Shown: positions 18,024 through 28,434 of the stretch, piece by piece | How the letters are laid out: the number at the start of each line of letters is the position of its first letter | How positions within the stretch are numbered: position 1 is the first letter of the stretch | Assembly (NCBI RefSeq): GCF_002160145.1 | Contig: NZ_NFKA01000004.1 | Location: 62,001-126,000 of the forward strand | Source: Gemmiger sp. An194 | GTDB taxonomy: Bacteria > Bacillota > Clostridia > Oscillospirales > Ruminococcaceae | Reading direction: 5' to 3' | Length of the DNA: 64,000 bases | Translations under genes and position numbers: made by a program | The notes under the pieces: generated by a model | What the model was told of the DNA's origin: nothing | The model's input: the letters and a program-made list of their open reading frames with translations, nothing else | Database searches by the model: none

Positions 18024-18998
18024 ATGTATAAGGAAATCAAAACCATCGGTGTATTGACCAGCGGCGGCGACGCACCCGGCATGAACGCTGCGGTTCGTGC
18101 GGTTGTTCGTACCGCTCTGAGCAAGGGCATCAAGGTGATCGGTATTCAGCGCGGCTACAACGGCCTGCTGAACGGCGAGGTTCGCGAGATGGACCTGCGC
18201 AGCGTGTCCGAAATCATTCATCGCGGCGGTACTGTTCTGTACACCGCCCGTTGCCTCGAGTTCGTGACCGCCGAAGGTCAGAAGAAGGGCGCTGAGAAGT
18301 GCAAAGAGCTGGGCATCGACGCGATGGTTGTAATTGGCGGCGATGGTTCCTTCAAGGGTGCTCGCGCTCTGGCCAACCTGGGCATTCCCTGCATCGGTAT
18401 CCCCGGCACCATCGACAACGACATTGCCTGCAGCGAGTACACCATCGGCTATGACACCGCCATGAACACCGCTGTGGAAATGATCGATAAGCTGCGCGAC
18501 ACCACCCAGAGCCATGACCGCTGCAGTGTGGTTGAGGTTATGGGCCGCAATGCCGGCTATATTGCTCTGAACGTGGGCATCGCTACCGGCGCTCTGGCTA
18601 TCCTGATCCCCGAGCGTCCCTATGATCTGGAACACGACATTATCTCCCGTATGAACCAGACCCAGAAGACCGGCAAGAAGCACTTCATCGTAATCGTAGC
18701 CGAGGGTGTTGGTCATGCGCAGGAGCTGGCCAACGAAATTCAGGCCCGCACCGGCATCGATTCTCGTGCCACTGTTCTGGGTCACGTACAGCGTGGTGGT
18801 TCTCCCACTCTGCGTGACCGCGTGACTGCTTCTCAGATGGGCTACCATGCCGTCAATCTGCTGGAGAAGGGCATCTACAACCGTGTGGTTGCCGTTTCTG
18901 CCGACAAGATCGTCGACTATGATATCAGCGTTGCTCTGTCCATGCACAAGACCATCGACACCATGATGCTGGATGTAGCCAACACCATCTCCATCTGA
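18024..18998 (+). CDS. pfkA: ATP-dependent 6-phosphofructokinase
   Basis: 324 residues, the bacterial PfkA length. It has GVLTSGGDAPGMNAA at residues 9-23, GGDGSFKGA near 102 (glycine at the position diagnostic of ATP rather than PPi use), the catalytic PGTIDND near 127, and MGRNAGYIAL near 170. It phosphorylates fructose-6-phosphate to fructose-1,6-bisphosphate, the signal that activates HprK, whose gene is nine kilobases upstream. AGGAGGGG precedes ATG 18024. It stands alone between its own promoter and a strong terminator. Confidence 0.97.
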   Translation: MYKEIKTIGVLTSGGDAPGMNAAVRAVVRTALSKGIKVIGIQRGYNGLLNGEVREMDLRSVSEIIHRGGTVLYTARCLEFVTAEGQKKGAEKCKELGIDAMVVIGGDGSFKGARALANLGIPCIGIPGTIDNDIACSEYTIGYDTAMNTAVEMIDKLRDTTQSHDRCSVVEVMGRNAGYIALNVGIATGALAILIPERPYDLEHDIISRMNQTQKTGKKHFIVIVAEGVGHAQELANEIQARTGIDSRATVLGHVQRGGSPTLRDRVTASQMGYHAVNLLEKGIYNRVVAVSADKIVDYDISVALSMHKTIDTMMLDVANTISI

Positions 18999-19014
18999 TT
19001 TTTTCTGGCATTTC

Positions 19015-19049
19015 AAAAGGCATGCTGCGAACTGCAGCATGCCTTTTTT
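19015..19049 (+). terminator. Intrinsic terminator of pfkA
   Basis: AAAAGGCATGCTGC and GCAGCATGCCTTTT pair perfectly around a GAACT loop, and the T-run continues to 19049. Confidence 0.93.
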
Positions 19050-19134
19050 GTTTGAAAAATCCATAACTGCCTCACGATTCTTCTCTTTTACGAATATACT
19101 GGTTCAAAGAACGCCAACAATGGAGGAAGGATCC

Positions 19135-19803
19135 ATGCGCCGTACTTCATCATGTACCACCCGGCAACATTCCGCAAAGCGGAGAAAACGAGGTCTCTGG
19201 CTGGTAATCGGATTTTCTCTGGTCCTGTTTGCGCTGCAGCGGTTCGATCAATCCATCCGCCCGCTCACCAGGCAGGTAATCCAATACCAGTGTCGAGCGC
19301 AGGCAGTGCGTACCATTCAAACCGCCTGTAACTCCATTCTGGAGCAAAACAGCACTCTTTATGACAGCCTTTACACCATCCAGCGGGATAATACCGGCAG
19401 GGTACAGAGCGTAGCAATCAATTCTGCACGGATCAATGCTCTCGAGGATGCTCTGGTGGAACAGGTTAATCAGTCGCTGTGCCAGCAACTGCTGCCATTG
19501 CGCATTCCTTTGGGCACGTTGACCGGCATTCAGCTGTTCAGCAATCTGGGGCCGGAAATCGCCATACAGGCACAGCCTCTTTCTCTGGTATCCAGTCAGG
19601 TAAAAAGTGATTTTTCTCAGGCCGGTGTAAATCAGACTCTGCTGGAGATCACGGTTTGCTTTTCGGTGCAGATTGGCGCACTTTTGGCAGGTGAGGTGAT
19701 TCCGGTGGATGCTCAGACAGAGGTGCTTGCTGCACAGTTTCTGATTGTTGGCGAAGTGCCGCAGCTTTATGCGCAAACTGGGGGAAGTACCGAAAAAGCC
19801 TAG
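19135..19803 (+). CDS. yunB: Sporulation protein YunB
   Basis: 222 residues: a basic N-terminus, one membrane segment (about residues 18-36, LWLVIGFSLVLFAL) and an extracytoplasmic domain. The family-like features are AINSARINALEDALV near residue 102 and the segment PLRIPLGTLTGIQLFSNLGP. YunB is a mother-cell sporulation protein needed for full spore formation in Bacillus; its biochemical role is not settled. ATG 19135 is chosen because GGAGGAAGG lies 4 nt upstream; ATG 19111 lacks a good site. Confidence 0.88.
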   Translation: MRRTSSCTTRQHSAKRRKRGLWLVIGFSLVLFALQRFDQSIRPLTRQVIQYQCRAQAVRTIQTACNSILEQNSTLYDSLYTIQRDNTGRVQSVAINSARINALEDALVEQVNQSLCQQLLPLRIPLGTLTGIQLFSNLGPEIAIQAQPLSLVSSQVKSDFSQAGVNQTLLEITVCFSVQIGALLAGEVIPVDAQTEVLAAQFLIVGEVPQLYAQTGGSTEKA

Positions 19804-19821
19804 CCGCCGGATGGACTAATG

Positions 19822-21872
<2,051 letters not shown>

Positions 21873-21878
21873 TGCTTG

Positions 21879-21910
21879 ATCCCCTCGGCAACATGCCGGG
21901 GGGATTTTTT
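21879..21910 (+). terminator. Intrinsic terminator of ligA
   Basis: ATCCCCTCGGCA and TGCCGGGGGGAT pair around ACA (one T-G wobble) and are followed by TTTTT. Confidence 0.9.
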
Positions 21911-21967
21911 GTTCTAGCGCAGCCGATGTGCTCATATGCTTGTAGCACAAAGGAGCGTGAAACAAAA

Positions 21968-22870
21968 ATGGACGAGTATTACAGCGCCATCCAACGCCTG
22001 CCTGCCCCGGTGCGGGATGCCCTTGCGCAGCTGCCTCCGGCTTTTGCCGCACAGGTACATGAAATCCGGCTGCGCAGTGAGCGCCCCATCGTTTTTTCCA
22101 CCCCGCATGGTCCGATACTGGCGCCGAATCTTCTGCCCAAATGTGCCGGGGCCCTGCAGCTGAGCGCCCGCGGGCTTCAGGAATGCTTTTATTCGCTGTG
22201 TGAAAAATCGGTGCACAGCTATGAAAGCCAGCTTTCCCAGGGCTTTTTTACCATTCCCGGCGGGCACCGGGTCGGTGTGGCCGGGGTCTGCCGCACCACA
22301 GAAAACGGACGCAACAGCTTTCAGACCATCACCTCGCTGAACCTGCGGGTGGCGCGAATGCTGTTTGTTCCGCTGCCGCCGCTGCTGCAGAGCAGCCTTG
22401 CGGATTCCTTTCACGGGATGATCCTGGCAGGTTCTCCAGGAAGCGGAAAGACCACACTGCTGCGCAGCATCATCAAAGCTGCCAGCGATCAGGGCAAAAA
22501 GATCGCTGTTGTGGACGAGCGCCAGGAGCTCTGGCCCTGCGATCCCTGGGGGAATGTGCCCCACATTCCGCTGAACTGCGACGTTTTGTCCAACTGCCCC
22601 AAAGCAGGAGGGATCGAAATGGCCGTGCGCTGCCTGGGACCGCAGATTGTCGCCTGTGATGAGCTGGGCTCACACGAGGAATTTCGTCAGGTGGAGCATG
22701 GTATACAATCCGGTGTTGGCTTCATCTGCTCGGTTCACGCCGCCAGTATGGACGAGCTGGAGGCACGTCTGGAACGAAGCCGCTCCAAACTTCGTGCCTT
22801 CTTTTCCCTCTGCGCGTTTCTGGAAGGGGCGCAAAAGCCCGGCTGCATTCGCGAAGTGGTGGCGCTATGA
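21968..22870 (+). CDS. spoIIIAA: Stage III sporulation protein AA (ATPase)
   Basis: 300 residues with Walker A GSPGSGKTT at 155-163 and Walker B-like VVDERQE near 178. SpoIIIAA is related to type II/IV secretion ATPases and powers the SpoIIIA-SpoIIQ channel between mother cell and engulfed forespore. ATG 21968 follows AAAGGAG at 12 nt spacing. CATATGCT at 21933-21940 resembles a sigma-E -10 element, but the -35 is weak. The stop overlaps spoIIIAB as ATGA. Confidence 0.95.
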   Translation: MDEYYSAIQRLPAPVRDALAQLPPAFAAQVHEIRLRSERPIVFSTPHGPILAPNLLPKCAGALQLSARGLQECFYSLCEKSVHSYESQLSQGFFTIPGGHRVGVAGVCRTTENGRNSFQTITSLNLRVARMLFVPLPPLLQSSLADSFHGMILAGSPGSGKTTLLRSIIKAASDQGKKIAVVDERQELWPCDPWGNVPHIPLNCDVLSNCPKAGGIEMAVRCLGPQIVACDELGSHEEFRQVEHGIQSGVGFICSVHAASMDELEARLERSRSKLRAFFSLCAFLEGAQKPGCIREVVAL

Positions 22871-23337
22871 TCTGGGTCATCAAGCTCAGCGGTGCGGTGC
22901 TGGTGGGGACTGCCGGCTTCCTGTTCGGCGCAGAGCAGGCCGCCGTTTTGCGCCGGCGCGCCGTCTTCTGGTCAGAGCTAGCCGGTATGCTGACGCAGAT
23001 TCAAGATGCTGTGCGCTATCGAGCGCTCGCTACGCCTTGTCTCTTGGAAGAGCTGCAGGCGGGGGAGTATCCCCATCTGATGCTGGACAATTGTTTCGCT
23101 TTGGAGGCATATCAGTTCCCGACATACATTTCCCCGGGGGATGCAGCGCCATTTTGCCCTCTGTTCGAGCAAATCGGACAGGTAAGTGCGCAGGAGCTGT
23201 GCGGCCAGATGCCCTATTACATCGAGCTGGCCCGGCAAAACGGTGACCGCCAGGAAAAGGAATACAAAGCAGCTGCACGACTTTACCCCCAGGCCGGTGT
23301 TTGTGCCGGACTGATGGCTGCGCTGCTGCTCTTATGA
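22867..23337 (+). CDS. spoIIIAB: Stage III sporulation protein AB
   Basis: 156 residues with a membrane segment at each end (about residues 5-22 and 142-156) and a helical middle; SpoIIIAB resembles the GspF-type inner-membrane component of secretion systems. The middle contains the ELAGMLTQIQDAVRYRA stretch. Translational coupling to spoIIIAA by ATGA and the following AC-AH genes fix the identity. Confidence 0.92.
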   Translation: MIWVIKLSGAVLVGTAGFLFGAEQAAVLRRRAVFWSELAGMLTQIQDAVRYRALATPCLLEELQAGEYPHLMLDNCFALEAYQFPTYISPGDAAPFCPLFEQIGQVSAQELCGQMPYYIELARQNGDRQEKEYKAAARLYPQAGVCAGLMAALLLL

Positions 23338-23352
23338 AGGAAGGGTAGAACA

Positions 23353-23547
23353 ATGGACATTGACCTGGTATTCAAAATTGCCGCCATCGGCATCATTGTT
23401 GCGGTTCTGAACCAGCTTCTGATCCGTTCCGGACGGGAGGATCAGGCCATGATGACCACACTGGCGGGGCTGATCGTTGTGCTGTCCATGCTGGTGCAGC
23501 AGATCAGCGATCTGTTTGTGAACATAAAATCACTGTTCAATCTATGA
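23353..23547 (+). CDS. spoIIIAC: Stage III sporulation protein AC
   Basis: 64 residues, two membrane helices (about 3-19 and 33-56) with the conserved-type IIVAVLNQLL and GREDQAMMTTLAGL segments. It is a small membrane subunit of the SpoIIIA channel. AAGGAAGGG precedes ATG 23353. Confidence 0.95.
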   Translation: MDIDLVFKIAAIGIIVAVLNQLLIRSGREDQAMMTTLAGLIVVLSMLVQQISDLFVNIKSLFNL

Positions 23548-23556
23548 TGATGGAAT

Positions 23557-23937
23557 ATGGAAATTTTTCAAATTGCCGCCTTTGTGCTGGTGGCCGCCGT
23601 TCTCATCGGACTTGTTCGCGAGCACCTGCCCTCCTATGGAATCCTGTGTCTTCTGGGTTGTTCCGTGGTGCTGCTGCTCTATCTGCTGCGGCTGGCTGCT
23701 CCGTTGATCGAGCAGCTAAATGCTTATGCGGCTTATTGGGAGCAAACCGGTTTTTCCACGGTGATCAAAGCCGCCGGGATCGCGCTGGCCTCCCAGACAA
23801 CGCAGGATCTCTGCCGGGATGCCGGACTCAGCAGCCTTGCAGGCAAGGTGGAGTTCGCGGGCCGCTGCCTGATTCTGATGTGCGCACTGCCCCTGTTTCA
23901 AACCGCAGCCGAGTCACTGGCCGCTTTTCTGCAATGA
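23557..23937 (+). CDS. spoIIIAD: Stage III sporulation protein AD
   Basis: 126 residues with about four membrane helices, including the family-like VIKAAGIALASQTTQDLCRD segment near residue 70. It is thought to act with SpoIIIAC in the channel's inner-membrane complex. The site before ATG 23557 is weak, so expression may depend on coupling to spoIIIAC, which ends 9 bp earlier. The stop overlaps spoIIIAE as ATGA. Confidence 0.93.
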   Translation: MEIFQIAAFVLVAAVLIGLVREHLPSYGILCLLGCSVVLLLYLLRLAAPLIEQLNAYAAYWEQTGFSTVIKAAGIALASQTTQDLCRDAGLSSLAGKVEFAGRCLILMCALPLFQTAAESLAAFLQ

Positions 23938-24983
23938 AGCGTCTCGTGGCCCTTCTGTTTTTGCTGACCATCCTGCCCGGTGCTGCCTTCGCCCAGGAAT
24001 TGCCGGAGGCTGCGCAGGACATTCTGGACTCTCCGCCGGTTACTGCCGAGGAGTTTCAGAGTTTCTCCGCACCACAGCTTCTGGAAAAGCTATTGGGTAC
24101 CGCCAAAGAGCAGTTTGAGCAGCCCTTTCGCCTCTTGGCTTCTGTATCCGCCACTGTGCTGATCGCTGCTGCCGCGCTCAGCCTTCTGCCCGGCAGCGAC
24201 TGGCGCACACCGCTGGAAACCGTCTGTCTGCTGGGCATCAGTACTGCGGCCTTGCAGCCGATGCTGCCGCTGCTGGAGCAGCTGACGGAACGGATACAGG
24301 AATGCCAGACCTATCTCATCAGCTTTGTCCCGGTTTTTTCCGGTGTGATGATCAGCTGTGGCCAGCCCACACAAGCGGCTGTTTACAGCGGCATGTTCTT
24401 GACCATGGCTGCTTTTTGCGCTCAGATGATCAGTGTGGTGGCGCTTCCTCTTGTGCGTGCCTTTCTGGCGCTGACCGTTGCAGGTGGGCTTTGTGAACTG
24501 GGCGGCCTTTCCGACGGCTGCGCAGTCCTTCACCGGATTGTGAAGTGGATTCTCGGTCTTTTGTCCATTCTGTTCGGTGGCGTTCTGGGGCTGCAAAGTG
24601 TGCTGGCTCAGAACACCGATACCCTGGCCATGAAAACCGGGCAGTTCCTGCTCAGCAGCGGTGTTCCCGTGATCGGCAGTCTCGCTTCCGATGCCATGGG
24701 CAGTGTTCTCAGCGGGCTTCGGGTTTTGAAGGGAACTTTGGGTTTTGCCGCCATCGCGGTTCTGACCGTCACCTTTTTGCCGCTGCTGATCCGCTGCTTT
24801 TGCTTTTACCTGGCATATCTTCTGAGCGCCGCGCTGGCAAAGGCATTCGGTCTCAGCCGTGCAGGCCGTGTGTTGGAGGGAATGGGGCAGGCAACCGGGT
24901 TGTGCATCTCCTTTCTGGTGTTCTTTTTCATGCTCACGGTTCTTTCCACTGCACTGATGATCCTGCTGGGAGGGGGTGGCTGA
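23934..24983 (+). CDS. spoIIIAE: Stage III sporulation protein AE
   Basis: 349 residues with an N-terminal signal peptide (MKRLVALLFLLTILPGAAFA, likely cleavage after AFA) and about seven membrane helices in the rest. The SVLAQNTDTLAMKTGQF-type stretch near 220 is characteristic. SpoIIIAE is a polytopic component of the feeding channel. ATG 23934 overlaps the spoIIIAD stop. Confidence 0.95.
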   Translation: MKRLVALLFLLTILPGAAFAQELPEAAQDILDSPPVTAEEFQSFSAPQLLEKLLGTAKEQFEQPFRLLASVSATVLIAAAALSLLPGSDWRTPLETVCLLGISTAALQPMLPLLEQLTERIQECQTYLISFVPVFSGVMISCGQPTQAAVYSGMFLTMAAFCAQMISVVALPLVRAFLALTVAGGLCELGGLSDGCAVLHRIVKWILGLLSILFGGVLGLQSVLAQNTDTLAMKTGQFLLSSGVPVIGSLASDAMGSVLSGLRVLKGTLGFAAIAVLTVTFLPLLIRCFCFYLAYLLSAALAKAFGLSRAGRVLEGMGQATGLCISFLVFFFMLTVLSTALMILLGGGG

Positions 24984-24984
24984 A

Positions 24985-25416
24985 GTGAATGAATGGGCAC
25001 TCACCCTTTGCATGGCCTGTGTCCTGGCCGGAGTACTGGAACTTCTGATGCCACGCAAAGAATACGAAAAAAGCATAAAAGTGGTTGTGGCGCTGTATAT
25101 TTTAGTAACGGTCCTGCAGCCTGTACGGGCGGCGTTTTCCGACTGGGATACGCTCTGGCCGTCGGAGCAGACGGATACCGTGGATTTTTCCGGCTATCGC
25201 TCCGGGCTTGAGCAGCAGGCCTTGGAGGAACAGCTGGAGCAAGTTCTCGCTGCCCAGGGGATCGAAGGCCAGCTCCGGGTGGAGACCGGCCCGCCTTTGA
25301 TCGTAACCGCGATTGATTGCACCGAACCGGAGCGGGCCAAAGCAGCACTGCGGCAGGTACTGGGCGAGGGAGAGGAGATTGAGATCAGGGCGGAGGAACC
25401 GAGCGATGGGACGTGA
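24985..25416 (+). CDS. spoIIIAF: Stage III sporulation protein AF
   Basis: 143 residues: two N-terminal membrane segments (about 3-20 and 32-48) and a soluble C-terminal domain. GTG 24985 is preferred because GGGAGGGGG ends 8 nt upstream; GTG 24976 lies inside that site. SpoIIIAF is a channel component with a ring-building-motif-like soluble domain. It overlaps spoIIIAG by 11 bp. Confidence 0.9.
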   Translation: MNEWALTLCMACVLAGVLELLMPRKEYEKSIKVVVALYILVTVLQPVRAAFSDWDTLWPSEQTDTVDFSGYRSGLEQQALEEQLEQVLAAQGIEGQLRVETGPPLIVTAIDCTEPERAKAALRQVLGEGEEIEIRAEEPSDGT

Positions 25417-25948
25417 TTTTTTCAAGGAGCTTTTCAAAGCAAAAAACTGGAATCGAAGTAGCCTTCTTGTTTTTGCCGGTGCGTTGGGATTGTTTCTTCT
25501 TCTGGCCGGAAATGCATTTCCGGCCGAAAGCAGCAGCCGCGAAACTGACGAGCCGCAAAGCACTGCAGACGAGGCTGCGTATGTGCAGGAATACGCTTCC
25601 AACTTGGAACAAACACTTACCGGAGTCATTGAGAGTATCCAGGGTGCCGGGCACGTAAAGGTAGCTGTAACCCTGGAAGCCGGCCCACAAACGGTCTATG
25701 CACTGGACGAAACAGACCGGGGTGAAAACGGAAGCGAAGTCCAGCACATCTTGATGGAGGATTCTTCCGGGCAAAGTGCTCTGGTGGAGATGGTCTGGGA
25801 ACCGGAGATTCGTGGAATTGCCGTGGTATGCCAGGGCGCGGCCGATGTTCAGGTTCAAGCGCAGATCACCGAAGCGGTTTCGGTGCTTACCGGTGTTTCG
25901 AGCAACCGGATCAGCATTGCAAAAATGAATGAATCGGAGGGAACATAA
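25406..25948 (+). CDS. spoIIIAG: Stage III sporulation protein AG
   Basis: 180 residues: one membrane segment near residues 22-38 and a periplasm-like C-terminal domain. SpoIIIAG forms a large ring in the intermembrane space between mother cell and forespore. GGAGGA precedes ATG 25406 by 8 nt. A 22-bp perfect palindrome falls in the codons just after the membrane helix (NAFPAE region). The stop codon overlaps the next start (TAATG). Confidence 0.92.
   Translation: MGRDFFKELFKAKNWNRSSLLVFAGALGLFLLLAGNAFPAESSSRETDEPQSTADEAAYVQEYASNLEQTLTGVIESIQGAGHVKVAVTLEAGPQTVYALDETDRGENGSEVQHILMEDSSGQSALVEMVWEPEIRGIAVVCQGAADVQVQAQITEAVSVLTGVSSNRISIAKMNESEGT
25504..25525. repeat. 22-bp perfect palindrome inside spoIIIAG
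   Basis: GGCCGGAAATG is followed directly by its exact reverse complement, centred on the ATGCAT at 25512-25517. It lies wholly within coding sequence. Confidence 0.95.
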
Positions 25949-26556
25949 TGCAAGCAAAAAAGATCAACCAGAAAATGACGCTTCTCACCCTGGTGGTGGC
26001 TCTGGGCGTGGCTGTGTATCTGAACTGGGAGTACGCCAAAAGCACCGATCTGGTGATGGGCGACACCGTTCAGGCCAACGCCACGGCCAGCACTGGCATC
26101 ATCACGGATGAACTTGCCGTGGAGACCGCTGCCTCCACCCAGGAGACCGCCGACAAAAACTATGGTGAAGCCCAGCTGGTCAGCGTAGGGGACCCCACCG
26201 GAAGTGACTTTTTTGAACAGGCCCGTCTTTCCCGTACCAAAACCCGGGATGAGGCCCTGGACACCTTGCAGAAAAGCCTGAAAAACAGCGCGCTCACCCA
26301 GGCGGAAAAGGACACGCTCACCCAGGAGCTGACCGCTACCATCGAAAGCATTACCAAGGAGAGCGATCTGGAAAGTCGGATCAAGGCCAAAGGCTTCGTG
26401 GACTGTGTGGCCTTCATCGACGGGGATAAGGTCAACATCACGGTCATGACCACCAGCGACGGCCTGACCCAGACCGAAGTGGCACAGATCCGGGACATCG
26501 TGCTGAGTGAGTGCGCGGTGAGTGCACAGAATATTACCGTGGTAGAAATAAAATGA
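25948..26556 (+). CDS. spoIIIAH: Stage III sporulation protein AH
   Basis: 202 residues: N-terminal membrane anchor (about 9-25), a Thr/Ala-rich linker (residues 40-75), a coiled region (KTRDEALDTLQKSL) and a YscJ/FliF-like domain ending QNITVVEIK. SpoIIIAH in the mother-cell membrane binds SpoIIQ from the forespore. It is the last gene of the operon. Confidence 0.95.
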   Translation: MQAKKINQKMTLLTLVVALGVAVYLNWEYAKSTDLVMGDTVQANATASTGIITDELAVETAASTQETADKNYGEAQLVSVGDPTGSDFFEQARLSRTKTRDEALDTLQKSLKNSALTQAEKDTLTQELTATIESITKESDLESRIKAKGFVDCVAFIDGDKVNITVMTTSDGLTQTEVAQIRDIVLSECAVSAQNITVVEIK

Positions 26557-26558
26557 CC

Positions 26559-26587
26559 TTGTAGATTATGCAAAAAGATGGTATAAT
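26559..26587 (+). promoter_or_regulatory. Promoter of the Asp23 gene and downstream run
   Basis: TTGTAG (26559-26564) and TATAAT (26582-26587) are 17 bp apart. They mark the switch from the sporulation operon to housekeeping transcription. Confidence 0.78.
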
Positions 26588-26636
26588 ATCTTCAATTCAG
26601 ATGCCATGAAAATAATTACCTTTGGGAGGACCGGGT

Positions 26637-27011
26637 ATGGAAGTTTCAAATTCCAATGTTGTAAACGGCAGCTTGCAGATCTCCACCGATGTGATCGGTA
26701 AGATTGCAAAGCTTGCAGCCACCGAAATCGACGGCGTGGTGGACGTTTGTGCCGGTTCCGCTGGGATGCGCAGCTTTTTGGGCAAGGTAAACCTGCAAAA
26801 GCCTGTTTCGGTGGAGCTGCTGGAGAATGTGGCCGAGATCACTGTCAGCCTGACGGTGTGCTACGGCAGTCAGATCCCGGCGGTCTGCGAAAAAGTGCAG
26901 GAGAACGTGAAGTCTGCTGTGCAGAATATGACCAGCATCACGGTCGCCCGGGTAAACATTGTGGTGGTTGGCGTCCTGCAGGAGCCGGAACTGCCTGCTG
27001 AAGAAGAATAA
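26637..27011 (+). CDS. Asp23/Gls24 (YqhY-like) envelope stress protein
   Basis: 124 residues with the Asp23 pattern: GSLQISTDVIGKIAKLAATEIDGV at the start and VCEKVQENVKSAVQNMT near residue 85. YqhY-type members sit upstream of nusB in Bacillus, as here, and are connected to envelope or lipid homeostasis; the molecular function is not established. GGGAGGA lies 6 nt before ATG 26637. Confidence 0.93.
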   Translation: MEVSNSNVVNGSLQISTDVIGKIAKLAATEIDGVVDVCAGSAGMRSFLGKVNLQKPVSVELLENVAEITVSLTVCYGSQIPAVCEKVQENVKSAVQNMTSITVARVNIVVVGVLQEPELPAEEE

Positions 27012-27018
27012 CCAATCG

Positions 27019-27046
27019 GCCCTCCCGCGGTACGCAGGGGGGCTTT
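27019..27046 (+). terminator. GC-rich hairpin between Asp23 and nusB
   Basis: GCCCTCCCGCG pairs with CGCAGGGGGGC around GTA (one mismatch) and is followed by only TTT, so it is probably a leaky terminator or attenuator. Confidence 0.5.
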
Positions 27047-27070
27047 GGCTGTGAGAGGATACTTTATTTT

Positions 27071-27502
27071 ATGGAAAAACTGACACGCAGAACCGCACGT
27101 GAGAATGCCTTCCTGGCTGCTTTTGCATCCACCTTCGACAACGCCATGCCGGAGGATGTAATTGCTCTGAACAACGAGCTGGGCGAAAACCGGGTAGACG
27201 AGTTCGGCCGCAAGCTGATCGACGACTACTATGAGCACAGCGCTGAGATCAATGACATGATCCGTGATCACCTGAAGGGCTGGACCATTGACCGCATTCC
27301 CCGGGTAAGCCTCACCGTGCTGCGTCTGGCTTTGAGCGAGATCCTGTATGGCGAAGAGAAACTGCCCAGTGTTACCATCAATGAGGCAGTGGAACTGACC
27401 AAGAAATTCGGCGGAAACGAGGACTACCAGTTCGTGAATGGCCTGCTTGGCTCTGTGGTGCGTGAACTGGGTCTGGCGGATCAGGACTCCGCTTCGGAAT
27501 AA
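27071..27502 (+). CDS. nusB: Transcription antitermination factor NusB
   Basis: 143 residues, all-helical family; RRTARENAFLAAFAS at the start and the C-terminal LPSVTINEAVELTKKFG are typical. NusB with NusE supports antitermination on rRNA operons. Its stop overlaps the next start as TAATG. Confidence 0.95.
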   Translation: MEKLTRRTARENAFLAAFASTFDNAMPEDVIALNNELGENRVDEFGRKLIDDYYEHSAEINDMIRDHLKGWTIDRIPRVSLTVLRLALSEILYGEEKLPSVTINEAVELTKKFGGNEDYQFVNGLLGSVVRELGLADQDSASE

Positions 27503-28434
27503 TGCTCACACTGGGCATCGATACCAGCAACTATGCAACCTCTTTGGCCGTGTATGATTCCTGCGCCAAAGAGGTTGTTTGCGATAAAAAGCAATTTTTG
27601 CCCGTCAAGCAGGGGCAGCTTGGCCTGCGTCAGAGCGATGCGCTGTTTCACCACACAGCAGCTCTGCCGGAGCTTTTAAACCAGCTCGGCCAGCAGGTGG
27701 ATCTGCGCCAGATTCAGGCGGTGGGCGTTTCCACCCGCCCGCGGCCGGTGGATGGCTCTTACATGCCCTGCTTCCTTGCAGGCAAAAGCGCGGCCGTGGC
27801 GTTTGCTTCGGCTCGCGGCATCCCTCTGATTGAAACGACCCATCAGCAGGGACACATTGCTGCTGCGCTGTTTGCCACTGGCGAGGAGGATTTGTTTCGG
27901 CGCTCCAGCCTTGTGTTCCATGTTTCCGGCGGAACCACCGATCTTCTGCTTTGCAACGGCTACGACTCAATTCAATGCATCGGCACCAGCAGTGACCTTT
28001 ATGCAGGCCAGGCAGTGGATCGGATCGGGGTAAAGCTTGGATTTGACTTCCCGGCCGGTGCCATGGTCAGTGAGCTTGCCGCAAACTGCACCGAGACGGT
28101 TCGCCCGAAAGTAAGCGTAAAGGGGACAAGCTGCAGTCTGTCCGGCTTGGAAAATCAATGCAACCAGCTTCTGGCACAGGGCAAAACACCTGAATACGTT
28201 TGCCGCTACTGCTTGAACTGTGTAGCCGAAACTGCACTGCGCATGGTAAAGGCATCTCTTGAGGAGTACCCGGGATTGCCGGTGGTTTTTGCCGGAGGAG
28301 TAATGAGCAGCCAGATCATTCGGGAATACGTGACCCGCCGACTGTCCAGTGCGCATTTTGTACCCGGCAAGTTTTCCAGCGATAACGCCATTGGCGTGGC
28401 GTGTATCGTTGCACGGGAGGCAAACCATGGCTGA
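27502..28434 (+). CDS. TsaD/Kae1-like (M22 family) protein
   Basis: 310 residues in the ASKHA fold of TsaD. It keeps the metal-binding pair HQQGH (near residue 114), the glycine-rich VSGGTTDLLL and a C-terminal SDNAIGVAC with the third ligand. It is shorter than typical TsaD (about 340), and this nusB-xseA position in Clostridia usually holds a divergent TsaD paralog rather than the t6A enzyme itself. Function is unknown; a tRNA-modification or metallo-ATPase role is possible. There is no clear ribosome site, so it may rely on coupling to nusB. It overlaps xseA by 8 bp. Confidence 0.8.
   Translation: MLTLGIDTSNYATSLAVYDSCAKEVVCDKKQFLPVKQGQLGLRQSDALFHHTAALPELLNQLGQQVDLRQIQAVGVSTRPRPVDGSYMPCFLAGKSAAVAFASARGIPLIETTHQQGHIAAALFATGEEDLFRRSSLVFHVSGGTTDLLLCNGYDSIQCIGTSSDLYAGQAVDRIGVKLGFDFPAGAMVSELAANCTETVRPKVSVKGTSCSLSGLENQCNQLLAQGKTPEYVCRYCLNCVAETALRMVKASLEEYPGLPVVFAGGVMSSQIIREYVTRRLSSAHFVPGKFSSDNAIGVACIVAREANHG

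Noticed and set aside
19059-19100. Possible sigma-E promoter for yunB
   Set aside because: ATA-type -35 and -10 boxes exist, but their spacing is about 10 bp too long.
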